This document shows positions 8,039 through 16,601 of a stretch of DNA of 64,000 nucleotides, in pieces. This DNA is from Haliscomenobacter sp033763495 (lineage in GTDB: Bacteria > Bacteroidota > Bacteroidia > Chitinophagales > Saprospiraceae): assembly GCF_033763495.1 (NCBI RefSeq), contig NZ_JANRKL010000111.1:1-64000 (forward strand). Reading direction: 5' to 3'. Positions within the stretch are counted from its first letter, which is position 1. Each line of letters opens with the position of its first letter. Under the pieces are notes generated by a model. That model saw only the letters and a program-made list of their open reading frames with translations. It made no database searches and was not told the DNA's origin. Made by a program: the position numbers and the translations under genes.

Positions 8039-8617
8039 TTAATTAACTACATTCACTTGGTAAAAGAAAGGTGAAGAGTAAAATGCACCTGTCAGGTTCG
8101 CCCCTGAATTAGTTGCATTAAATGACTTTCCGTTGGTCAATTTCATGGTAGCCCGGATTTCAAAACGGTCACCACTGGTAATTTGATCGTCGGTGAGGCC
8201 TAACTTATCCTGCATTTCTTTACCTGTAGCACTAAGAGTAGCCCGTGGGTAACCAGTAGTCGCATCTTTGGCATAAGCAGATGCTGCATAGGATTTGAAG
8301 GCAATATAGGCTTTGCTATTGTTGACACTACCTGCTGGTAAAGGGGTTGCATCAACGAAGCGTACTTCCAGATCATAAGAAGAAAACAGGGCACCAGCAT
8401 TGGGTGTAACGGCTTCCGCAACTAGTTCCATTTTTGTACCTGACATATTCGCTTTGCTCACCTTGAAGGTGGAATTGTTGACTACAGGATATGGCGTCAC
8501 TGTACGCATGTACCCGCCGTTTTCAAAAGCGAATTCGTCAATTTCTTCCACAATTTCTGTTTCACAGGAAGCAAAGAAGAAAACTGATAACATTAGAAAG
8601 AATATGATTTTTTTCAT
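8039..8617 (-). CDS. PUL-associated surface lipoprotein, function unknown
   Basis: 192-residue lipoprotein. ATG at 8615-8617 gives a short hydrophobic leader ending in FFFASC, so Cys18 is the lipidation site. The rest is predicted mostly beta (for example FRFEIRATMKL-like alternation and a C-terminal SPFFYQVNVVN). It has no catalytic motif I recognise. Being last in a susC-susD-lipoprotein operon, it is probably a surface-exposed accessory binding protein similar in role to SusE/F-type proteins, though I cannot place it in a named family. Confidence 0.7.
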   Translation of the reverse strand: MKKIIFFLMLSVFFFASCETEIVEEIDEFAFENGGYMRTVTPYPVVNNSTFKVSKANMSGTKMELVAEAVTPNAGALFSSYDLEVRFVDATPLPAGSVNNSKAYIAFKSYAASAYAKDATTGYPRATLSATGKEMQDKLGLTDDQITSGDRFEIRATMKLTNGKSFNATNSGANLTGAFYSSPFFYQVNVVN

Positions 8618-8654
8618 TTCTGCATGCATTTTGCTAAGTTATAAGCCAAAACAA

Positions 8655-8697
8655 TGCGGAGGATCAATTTTTTAGAGGCAAAAATCGCCCCTCCGCA
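8655..8697 (-). other. intercistronic hairpin susD2-lipoprotein
   Basis: Arms TGCGGAGG (8655-8662) and CCTCCGCA (8690-8697) form an 8-bp stem with a 27-nt loop in the gap between susD2 and the downstream lipoprotein gene. It may stabilise or partly terminate the mRNA and so set different levels for the two genes. Confidence 0.4.
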
Positions 8698-8711
8698 GCA
8701 GTGTATTGAAC

Positions 8712-10367
8712 TTACTTAATGAAGTTGTTAGCAGGATTGTTGTCCCAGAATACTTGCACAGACATGTTGGATTTCTGAACAGCATTTTTGTTACGGGCGA
8801 TGTAGCTGTTTGGGTAATAAATCGACCGTGGGAATGGTCCTACGTTTGGATCCAAGCCAGGTTGTTGATTGGCTGGTTTGCCCGTTCTCCGGTAAAGGTT
8901 GTAAGCTTCTATGCCATTACCATACAAAGCAATCCAATATTCAGTAGCGATGATGTTCAAACGTGCATCATCCGAAGCTGCTGCATCGTAATCTGCCAAT
9001 ACCTTATCGACGTATTTTTTCACCTCATCTGCCCAAACGAAACCTTTGCTCGACTCAAAAGCGGTAATTTTTCCCGCTTCGCTACTTCCCATGGCAAGGC
9101 TGCGCACATCGGCCATGGATTTTTCAATGGCTGATTTCAGTAAATCCCGAGGGTTGCCAGAGGTACCAAGTGTCAGTGCTGCTTCAGCCAACATAAAGTC
9201 AACAAAAGAACGCATCATGATTGGGCGGATACCTGCACCACCAGCACCTGCGCCTAGAGAAACTCCAACACCGGCGTCGTTGTCATACAGGCCACCAGAA
9301 GGATAAACCCCATAGGCAGTACGTTTCAAACCATCTGGTGGAATACCTTCGTTGCTGAGGTGGTCACGCCCCCAATAACCTACTGAAGTGGCGTAACAAA
9401 AAACATCATTTTCGCTGTAGTGGGCAGGCTTACTGTTGTTGATACAACGAATTTCATTGACGTCAGTAGAGTTTTTGATCGTTTGGCGGTAAAAATAAAA
9501 CCGGATTCTTGGATCAGGAAACCCTTTGGCGTTGTGCAAAGTCCCCATGTAAGAATTCGACTGATAGTCGCCACCACCTGTGGGGCTATATTGCCCAGCA
9601 TAACTTGGATGACGGGTATCCGGGTTGGTCAAATTTGTACCATACTTGAATACAAAGTTTTGAGCTGCCGTAGAAATCAATTTGTTGTCCGTGATCAAGG
9701 CATTGATGGCAGAAGTAGCGCCTGCTTTGTTAATCAAGCGAAGGTTCAAATTGAGTTTCAATTTCAAGGTATTGGCCGCACGAATCCAGTTGTCGGTACT
9801 CCCCCCGTAAAACAAATCGGTAGTAGCACCACCTTTAGACTTTGCATTAAAGTTTTCAATGGCCTTGTTCAAATCAGCCAAAGCAGCTGCGTACACATCG
9901 GCTCCTTTATCCACTCCAGGGTTAAAGTTGGATGGGTCTAATGCTTGTGAATAGGGTACATCACCAAAGTAATCCACCAGATTCATCAAAACCATCGCAC
10001 GTACTACCCGGCCAATCCCTGCATGTACGAATAATTCTCCCTTTTCAGCAAGTGGAATCAGGGCATTCACATCTGCCAATACACCTGCATAGGCAGTGTT
10101 CCAGCGACCATCCGAACCAGCTGGGCTAGAAGAGTTGTCATAAATGGCAGCACCGCCTAAATGAAACATCCGTGTAAATGCACCACCCAAGCCAGAGAAA
10201 TCTCCAAAGTTATTTCTCGCTCCGAGTTCAACACTATTGAGGATGTAGTTGATGTCGGCATTGTTTACAGTAACCGCATTGGGGTTATCCAGCAAATCCA
10301 GTTCGCAGGAGCCCATCAAGGTTACCGCCAATACCAAAAATAGTATCTTGATATTACGAATCATCAT
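8712..10367 (-). CDS. SusD/RagB-like lipoprotein 2 (SusD-like_2 type)
   Basis: 551-residue lipoprotein with a leader ending in the lipobox LMGSC (Cys21). The LVDYFGDVPYSQAL motif and the C-terminal GIEAYNLYRRTGKP are typical of the SusD-like_2 branch (SusD/RagB family nutrient-binding lipoproteins). It starts 47 bp after the stop of the interrupted susC2 and should be cotranscribed with it. Its own frame is intact even though its partner transporter is broken. Confidence 0.92.
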   Translation of the reverse strand: MMIRNIKILFLVLAVTLMGSCELDLLDNPNAVTVNNADINYILNSVELGARNNFGDFSGLGGAFTRMFHLGGAAIYDNSSSPAGSDGRWNTAYAGVLADVNALIPLAEKGELFVHAGIGRVVRAMVLMNLVDYFGDVPYSQALDPSNFNPGVDKGADVYAAALADLNKAIENFNAKSKGGATTDLFYGGSTDNWIRAANTLKLKLNLNLRLINKAGATSAINALITDNKLISTAAQNFVFKYGTNLTNPDTRHPSYAGQYSPTGGGDYQSNSYMGTLHNAKGFPDPRIRFYFYRQTIKNSTDVNEIRCINNSKPAHYSENDVFCYATSVGYWGRDHLSNEGIPPDGLKRTAYGVYPSGGLYDNDAGVGVSLGAGAGGAGIRPIMMRSFVDFMLAEAALTLGTSGNPRDLLKSAIEKSMADVRSLAMGSSEAGKITAFESSKGFVWADEVKKYVDKVLADYDAAASDDARLNIIATEYWIALYGNGIEAYNLYRRTGKPANQQPGLDPNVGPFPRSIYYPNSYIARNKNAVQKSNMSVQVFWDNNPANNFIK

Positions 10368-10414
10368 TTTGTTTTTTTAGAACGACTAAATAGAGGTAGG
10401 TTTTTACCTCAATT

Positions 10415-13400
10415 TTAGAAGGTCAGTTTCAAGGTACCGCCAATCCTTCTGGCGCTAGGGCCAGTCAAAAATTCAAAGCCCAGACCATTACCTACACCCA
10501 AGCCCAAGTTGTCTGTGTCAAAATTCAAACCTGGAGGGAAGTGCAGTGCCTTATACCAGAGGTTGGATCCAGAAATCGCCAAAGACATGGTCTTGAATGG
10601 GGTTTTGGACAATATCTTTTGTGGCAATGCGTAAGTCAGAGAAACTTCTTGCAGGCGAATGGTCGAAGCATCAAAGATACGGCCTTCGTCCGTGAAGAAG
10701 TAAGTCGTGTTGAAGCCTACATCTGAAGCAGTAACCTGGATATCATTGGGCGTACCATCTGCTTTTACACCGGGGAAAATGAAGGTCTGAGCACGGTCAT
10801 AACCTGCCTCCAAACCAGTGTCATAAGTCAAACCACGCCCCATCAATGCACCTGCGGTAGAGCTGTACATTGCACCACCATGGCGGTAACTGATCATGAA
10901 ATCCAAGGTAAGACTCTTGTAAGTAAATCCGTTGACCAAACTGGTGGTGAAAGCAGGGTTGGGATCACCCAGAATGATCGGAGATGCTGTAGCAATTGGG
11001 AAACCTTGACCATCGATCAACAATTGGCCTGAATCATTGCGACGGTTACCAGAACCTTTAATGATGTTAAATGGCTTGCCTACAATAGCGTAGTTACCCA
11101 AGGCACCACCAAAGCCGGAAATTTGTACTTCTTGCAAAGTACCACCCAGATCGATTACTTTTGGTGTGTTGCGGCTAAAGGCAAAGGTCATGTCCCAGTT
11201 GGCATCTTTGGTTTTAACCGGATTAATCGTTGCACTGATTTCGATACCCTCGTTGCGAATTTGGCCGATGTTGATGGTCGTAGAAGTATACCCTGTAGCA
11301 GGATCCAGTGGAGAGCTGGTGATCAGGTCGCGTGTATTCCGGCGATACAATGTCAAATCAACACCTAGGCGGTTGTTGAACAACTTGGTTTCCAATCCCA
11401 ATTCATATTATATTGACCTACCCTTAGCAGGCCTGCTCACACAGTTGAACAACTTGGTTTCCAATCCCAATTCATATTCAGTATGCAGCTCTGGCTTCAA
11501 GTTGGGGTTACCCAAAGAGTTGTTTACACCATGCGTTTGTACTGCAGCACCCGAAGCGTTCAGCCATGCACGGGCACTTTGGTCCAGAATGTTCCTTGTT
11601 TGGTATGGGTTTGGGAAACCAGCAGAGGTACCCACGCCCGCACGAATCTTCAAGAAATTGATAAAACCACCATCCAAGCCTGCAAAAGCTGAAGTAGGTA
11701 CAAAGGAGATACTGGCAGATGGATAGAAGATACGGCGGTTTTCTGGCTCTACGGTAGAGGTCCAGTCGTTGCGACCTGCGAAGTTCAAGTACAGGAAGTT
11801 GCTGTAATCAAAAGTTACCTCCCCGAAGATACCCATCCGGGTTTGTTCGCTGGTGAAGTCCGAAGCAACGTTGTCGATGAAGTTGTTGTGGCGGAACAGG
11901 TCACGGGCCAATTGGTTTTGGCTGGTTACAAAGTTTCCTCTGAAACGGTCATTCCGCAAGTTACCACCCACTCTGGCTGCAATAGTCAGTTTTTCAAATA
12001 CAGGCTTGGTGTACGACAAGATCACCGAGTTGTCCCAGATGGTGTTCTGAATGTCATAGGTGTTGTAAAAACCATTGACCAACTGTACACCACCCTTGTT
12101 AAATTTGTATTCCTGGCTTTCATTGTAAGTATCAAGACCTACTTTGTACAACAGGTTGAAATCCTTCGCGATTTCAAAATTGAAGGTAGTTGCAGAGAAA
12201 ATCCGGTTTACAATATCCGTGGTTTTGTAGTTTTTCAATACCCAACGTGGGTTAGGGATGTCATTGCCACTGCGGAAATATACCGAAGCTTTAGTCACTG
12301 GATCTTCGTAAGGCCAGCCCATCAAGTCAACCTGACGAGGGGTAAACATCACGTTGGCCAGGACTGAAGGGAAATCCAAAGCGTTGTTCCCGGTTCCACC
12401 GCTCAAAGGAGGAGTGGTTTGATCCGTGTTTGCATAAGTGAAGGAAGTGACAACCGAGAGTTTTTTGCTCAATTTAGCATTGATCCCTAATCCTAAGTTC
12501 AATTTTTTCAATCCGTTTTCTGGAATGTAACCTTCTTCGTTCACGTAACCTCCTGAAAGATTATAACTCACATTCTCACTACCTCCAGACACGTTTAAGG
12601 AGGTATTGTAAATTTTCCCGGTGCGGAAGAAATCATTTACGTTATCGGGGAACACCTGCATGGCGTAAGGTTGTACTGAAGCCACATAGTCAGCTTGTCC
12701 TGCCCGCAAAGCGGCATTGGATAAAAAAGCATAAGGGTGCTGAGTCAATGCAGTGTTGGTGTTCTGCGAAGGGTAAATCTTGGCTTCATTAATGGTTGGT
12801 CCCCAGTTGCTGAAGAAGTAGCCCAGGTTTTGTTGGAAGCCACCCACGTAATCGTTTTGGTAACGAGGCAAGTGAGCAGTGTTGGTAAAATAAGATTGCG
12901 TCAAGCTGAATTCGGCCTTACGCGATTTTTTACTACCACTCTTGGTTGTGATCAGGATTACCCCGTTGCGGCCCTGGTCGCCATACGTTACAGTAGCAGC
13001 CAAACCCTTCAATACACTGATGCTTTCAATGTTGTTGGGGTCCAAATCCAGGAAGCGACTGGAGGCAGATTGTCCACCACCTGTAAAACCACCCCGTGAG
13101 TTGGTGCTGGAGTTGAAAGGAACCCCATCCACCACAAACAGTGGTTGCACTGAACCCGTAATAGAAGAATAACCGCGGATGGTGATGTTCGTACCCGTAC
13201 CAGATACCCCAGAGGTAGAGGTGATGTTCACCCCGGGCACTTTCCCTTGGATAACCCGCGCTACGTCCGCTTGTGGGCGGTCTTTGATGTCGCTTTCGTC
13301 CACGGTAGAAACCGCATAACCCAAGGCTTTTTTCTCCCGACGGATACCTTGTGCAGTTACCACCACCTCACCCAATTGAGAGGCGCTTTCTTCCAACATT

Positions 13401-13672
13401 ACATCAATGATGTTGGAAGTTCCAAGCGTGATTTCTTGGGTAGCATAACCAGTGTAACTTACCACGAGGGTAGTTGCACCATCAGGAGCGCTCAAGGAGT
13501 AGGTCCCATCTACATCCGTCACGCTACCACTGCTTGTTCCTTTCACAAGGATACTGGCACCGATGAGCGGGCCACCACTTTTGTCTGTCACTTTGCCGGT
13601 AATAGCCCTTTGTGCTACGGCGGAAGCCATAGTAAAGACCACCAGCGCAAGCGCTAGTAAGTGTTTTTTCAT
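10415..13672 (-). pseudogene. SusC/RagA transporter 2, interrupted by an in-frame 69-bp insertion
   Basis: The 5' part (11408-13672, 754 codons) begins with a signal peptide ending in SAVAQ, a carboxypeptidase-regulatory-like domain and the SusC plug (GEVVVTAQGIRREKKALGYAV, trimmed here to its first residues in the match; PLFVVDGVPF; ATVTYGDQGRNGVILITTKSG). It stops in the barrel at TAA 11408-11410. The 3' part (10415-11401) continues in the same frame to the usual end. Removing one 35-bp repeat plus the 34-bp filler restores a 1062-residue transporter, the same length as SusC3. As it stands the product lacks about 300 residues of barrel and should not assemble. Confidence 0.9.
11375..11478. 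repeat. 35-bp direct repeat flanking 34-bp filler inside susC2
   Basis: The identical 35-mers at 11375-11409 and 11444-11478 encode YELGLETKLFN on the minus strand. Between them lie 34 bp (11410-11443) that contain the 12-bp palindrome AGCAGGCCTGCT (11426-11437) and introduce the in-frame stop. The total insertion of 69 bp keeps the frame. Confidence 0.95.
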
Positions 13673-13712
13673 ACTAATCCGATTTTATCTGTTTAAGAAA
13701 CTAATCCTAACT

Positions 13713-13770
13713 CAAAATTAAGCCATTGTTTAAAAAAGCAATAACTATTTCTAAATTTTTTAACAATGGC
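13713..13770 (-). promoter_or_regulatory. susC2 promoter region with overlapping dyad
   Basis: TAATTTTG (13713-13720, minus strand) fits the TAnnTTTG -7 element and lies 41 bp before the start codon. ATTG (13739-13742) is a weak -33 at 18 nt. A dyad overlaps it: GCCATTGTTTAAAAAA (13722-13737) against TTTTTTAACAATGGC (13756-13770), complementary except for one bulged base. One arm fills the promoter spacer, as expected for an operator, although an RNA hairpin is also possible. Confidence 0.4.
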
Positions 13771-14134
13771 AGAATAAATGCGTAAAACAGTGTTGATAGA
13801 GCAGGTATTTTTTCCAGATTTTTATTTGGGAATGTTGAACTGGTGTTGGTCTGAAAAAGGAGTTGTGGGTTTATCTCCGAATGTTATTGCATATAGTGAA
13901 CGTAAGAACGGAAAAATTCGCTGCTTACTGCGGTAATTTGCAAAATAAAAAAATGACGGATGGCCGACATTTTGGAGCATGGATGGGTTCTGGCTAAGTT
14001 TACAAGTTGGTAACATTTCATTTTCTAGGAAAGAAACTTCTTGCCAGAAAGGTGATCTGATCGGGGTAAATTTTAATGGAAAGGAGAAACAGATTGATGA
14101 GTGGTTGGAAGTGGAGGTGCAAAGTGGATAAAAA
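13771..14134. other. intergenic region, nothing recognised
   Basis: About 360 bp upstream of susC2 up to the terminator of the next operon. It is A+T-rich, has no supported gene on either strand, and I see no repeat or RNA gene in it. Confidence 0.5.
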
Positions 14135-14166
14135 AAGGCCGACCCAAATTGTTTTGGATCGGCCTT
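14135..14166 (-). terminator. terminator of the third SusCD operon
   Basis: Arms AAGGCCGACCCAA and TTGGATCGGCCTT (one wobble position in the RNA), a short loop, then a run of T residues on the minus strand. It is 28 bp past the stop of the DUF1735 gene. Confidence 0.9.
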
Positions 14167-14193
14167 CTGCCGCTGTTTCAGGCATTCTCTATT

Positions 14194-15036
14194 TTACTTC
14201 AACTTGATTTGTTCTGTCACGATACGAGGAGCAGAAGTATTATACGAATATTTCAGGAAGAAAGTTTTCGTAGCTGGATCGTAGTAGTTCGGTTGGTAAT
14301 CAGTCTTGAGTGCAGGTGTTACTCCGGAAGGAGCGATGGTTACCGAGTTGTCTGGGTTCACAGTAAGTACCATGAAATAACCTGCACCACCCAAGTCACC
14401 CAGTTCGCCAGATACAGAGGTTGGACCAACGGTTACAAAATCCTTTACCCGATCAATAACACGTTCGCCAGCCGTCGGGTGAGCAAATATACCAGTTGCT
14501 TGATACCGACCATCCCAGGCGTTTTTGGCCACAATGTTGAACACGGCAGTGCCCAAGCCATTGCGTACTTTATGGCCACTCGCATCCACCAGACTCACAG
14601 CAATACCATACCGCTTGGTCAAGTCCAATTTGGTTGGATCCAGTTTGATGTTGATGGGTTTTGCAAACTCGCCAGCACCGAGGGAAAACTCCAGGGGATC
14701 GGTGGTGTACAAACTGGCTGGCAGTTCTTCCATCGCATCATCTGGGTGTGCCTTATTAAATGCATCCAGGGCTGCTTTGTCAATTTTCATTTTGATGCCT
14801 ACACTGCTTGCCAGTGAGCTTTCAGAATTGGCGTCGCGCAGCAGGTCCAACAAACGGACACTTTTAACACCTGGAACCACATCAAAACCTACCAAAGTAA
14901 GGTCATTGGCAGCTTCGGAAATGCGTACAAAGTTGTCTCCCTTGCCTTCAATTGGGTTCACAACCTCATCCTCACAGCCCAGGAAGCTCAATGCGCCACC
15001 CAAAAGCATCAGAGGGATATATTTAAAAATTTTCAT
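14194..15036 (-). CDS. DUF1735-type surface lipoprotein (BT_3987-like N-domain)
   Basis: 280 residues with lipobox FLGC (Cys21). The N-terminal half resembles the BT_3987-like/DUF1735 beta-sandwich found in SusCD loci (segments KMKIDKAALDAFN and the pattern in which an Asp/Pro-rich turn precedes YTTDPLEFSLGAGE). The C-terminal half (WDGRYQATGIFAHPTAGE to the end) resembles DUF4361-like extensions. Such proteins sit on the surface beside SusD and probably bind glycan or peptide. It is third in the susC3-susD3 operon, 104 bp after susD3. Confidence 0.75.
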   Translation of the reverse strand: MKIFKYIPLMLLGGALSFLGCEDEVVNPIEGKGDNFVRISEAANDLTLVGFDVVPGVKSVRLLDLLRDANSESSLASSVGIKMKIDKAALDAFNKAHPDDAMEELPASLYTTDPLEFSLGAGEFAKPINIKLDPTKLDLTKRYGIAVSLVDASGHKVRNGLGTAVFNIVAKNAWDGRYQATGIFAHPTAGERVIDRVKDFVTVGPTSVSGELGDLGGAGYFMVLTVNPDNSVTIAPSGVTPALKTDYQPNYYDPATKTFFLKYSYNTSAPRIVTEQIKLK

Positions 15037-15140
15037 ACTTGATCCATTTTAAGCGTTGAAAAACACTTTTAAGACTAATGATATGAGCTTGAGCGCAGGG
15101 TGAATCACACTCACACCCACCCCCAAACTCACACCCTATT

Positions 15141-16589
15141 TTATTTGTCCCACCAAACTTTGGCGTCCTGGGTATCTCCTCCGGTCAAACGGCCAACGGC
15201 AGCGGTATAAGCGGCACCGTTGAAGTTTGGCTCAGTAGATGGATAAGCGTAACGCACTGGAATTTGTTTGCTGGAATTGGTTGCAAAAGGAGTAGGCTTC
15301 AGGTCAGGATAACCTGTTCTGCGCCATTCGTACCAACCTTGAGATCCGTTTGGATAAAAGGACAACCAACGTTGCAAACCGATTTTAGCTGGTGCGCTTC
15401 CCGCTGCAAGGCTAACTGCGTCAGCCTGCAGGTAGGCATCGAACTTGGCCTGATCGAATACACCCCACTCTTGCCAGCTTGCTTTGATACCAGCAGCATA
15501 CATGTTGGCAGCACTTTCAGAGGTCCAACCCAGTTGCGCAGCTTCGGCACGAGCCAGATAAACCTGGCCAGCAGAAAGAATCACCTGTGGTGAATTTTGA
15601 GCACGCATGGGTTCTGCCATCACGAAGGAGAAATCAGGGTGAACGTTGGTATAGGCAATCGCCGCATCACGGGTCAAACCATAAGGCATGGGCACAATCT
15701 CACCTTTGTTGTTTGGTGTAGCGAACTTCATCAGGCGGGGATCATTCAGAGGAGTCATCGCATTGACAATCACATCGCTGATCGCCCAGTCTTTACGACC
15801 ATCGTACAAGTTGAACCAGGTGTTTTTGAATGCACCACCAGGCCAGCTCATCACTGCATTGTCGGAATTGGACTCAATCACACCTGCCGCAATTGCACTA
15901 GCTGCTTCAGCTTTACCCAAAGTAGCATCGGCCTTGGAAATCCGCAATGCCATGATCAAACGAATCGAGTTCGCGAATTTTTTCCATTTTGCAATGTTTC
16001 CATTGTACAAAATGTCTCCTTTAGCAGCCAAGCCACCGTCGAATTGAGCGACCGCTTCTTTTAATTCCTTGAACAAATCCTTGTAGATGTCTGCTTGGTT
16101 ATCGTAAGCAACCTGACCTTCACCTTTCAAAGCCCCAGAATAAGGAATGTCTCCGTAATCGTCGGTCAAACACCAGTAACGGTAAGCCTTTACGATACGG
16201 GCAACCGCCAGTTGGTTGGCATTCGAGCCATTGACAGCTACAACTGGAGCGGTAGCTGGATCGGTATTGTTGTTGATCAGGTTTTGCAAATCGTACAATG
16301 CTCCGGCATACACCCCATCCCATGCAGGGTTAGAAAAGGTGTACAAGGTGGCTTCAGTGTACTGAGTAGCGGCCACATATTGGGCATAACCTCCCGCAGT
16401 AACATCGCGCAAAGTACCTGCATTAAAGGTACCAATGATGGAGTTGGTCAGCAACGCCGAGGTAATTGGAATGGTCGTGGCGTTGGGGCTGACGTTAGTA
16501 TCTCCGAAGTCGGTAATGTCACAGCTGCTTGCTACAAACAAAGCAGTGAGCAATACCAAAGCGGATTTATGAAATATGAATTTCTTCAT
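15141..16589 (-). CDS. SusD/RagB-like lipoprotein 3 (SusD-like_2 type)
   Basis: 482-residue nutrient-binding lipoprotein. The leader ends in FVASSC (Cys23). Diagnostic segments are AYRYWCLTDDYGDIPYSGAL, the VYLARAEAAQLGW helix pair and the C-terminal GWYEWRRTGYPDLKPT. It begins 12 bp after the susC3 stop codon, the tight coupling usual for SusCD pairs. Confidence 0.93.
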   Translation of the reverse strand: MKKFIFHKSALVLLTALFVASSCDITDFGDTNVSPNATTIPITSALLTNSIIGTFNAGTLRDVTAGGYAQYVAATQYTEATLYTFSNPAWDGVYAGALYDLQNLINNNTDPATAPVVAVNGSNANQLAVARIVKAYRYWCLTDDYGDIPYSGALKGEGQVAYDNQADIYKDLFKELKEAVAQFDGGLAAKGDILYNGNIAKWKKFANSIRLIMALRISKADATLGKAEAASAIAAGVIESNSDNAVMSWPGGAFKNTWFNLYDGRKDWAISDVIVNAMTPLNDPRLMKFATPNNKGEIVPMPYGLTRDAAIAYTNVHPDFSFVMAEPMRAQNSPQVILSAGQVYLARAEAAQLGWTSESAANMYAAGIKASWQEWGVFDQAKFDAYLQADAVSLAAGSAPAKIGLQRWLSFYPNGSQGWYEWRRTGYPDLKPTPFATNSSKQIPVRYAYPSTEPNFNGAAYTAAVGRLTGGDTQDAKVWWDK

Positions 16590-16601
16590 TATTGTTTGTT
16601 T

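Noticed and set aside
11399..11401. ATG as the start of a separate 328-residue gene
   Set aside because: It is an internal Met codon made by the repeat boundary; the product would be a barrel fragment with no signal peptide. It is the 3' half of susC2.
13822..14016. 64-codon minus-strand frame in the gap upstream of susC2
   Set aside because: No plausible start context, no domain, and biased composition; treated as intergenic.
14101..14817. 238-codon plus-strand frame
   Set aside because: Antisense to the DUF1735 lipoprotein, crosses its terminator, and shows no signal peptide or domain.
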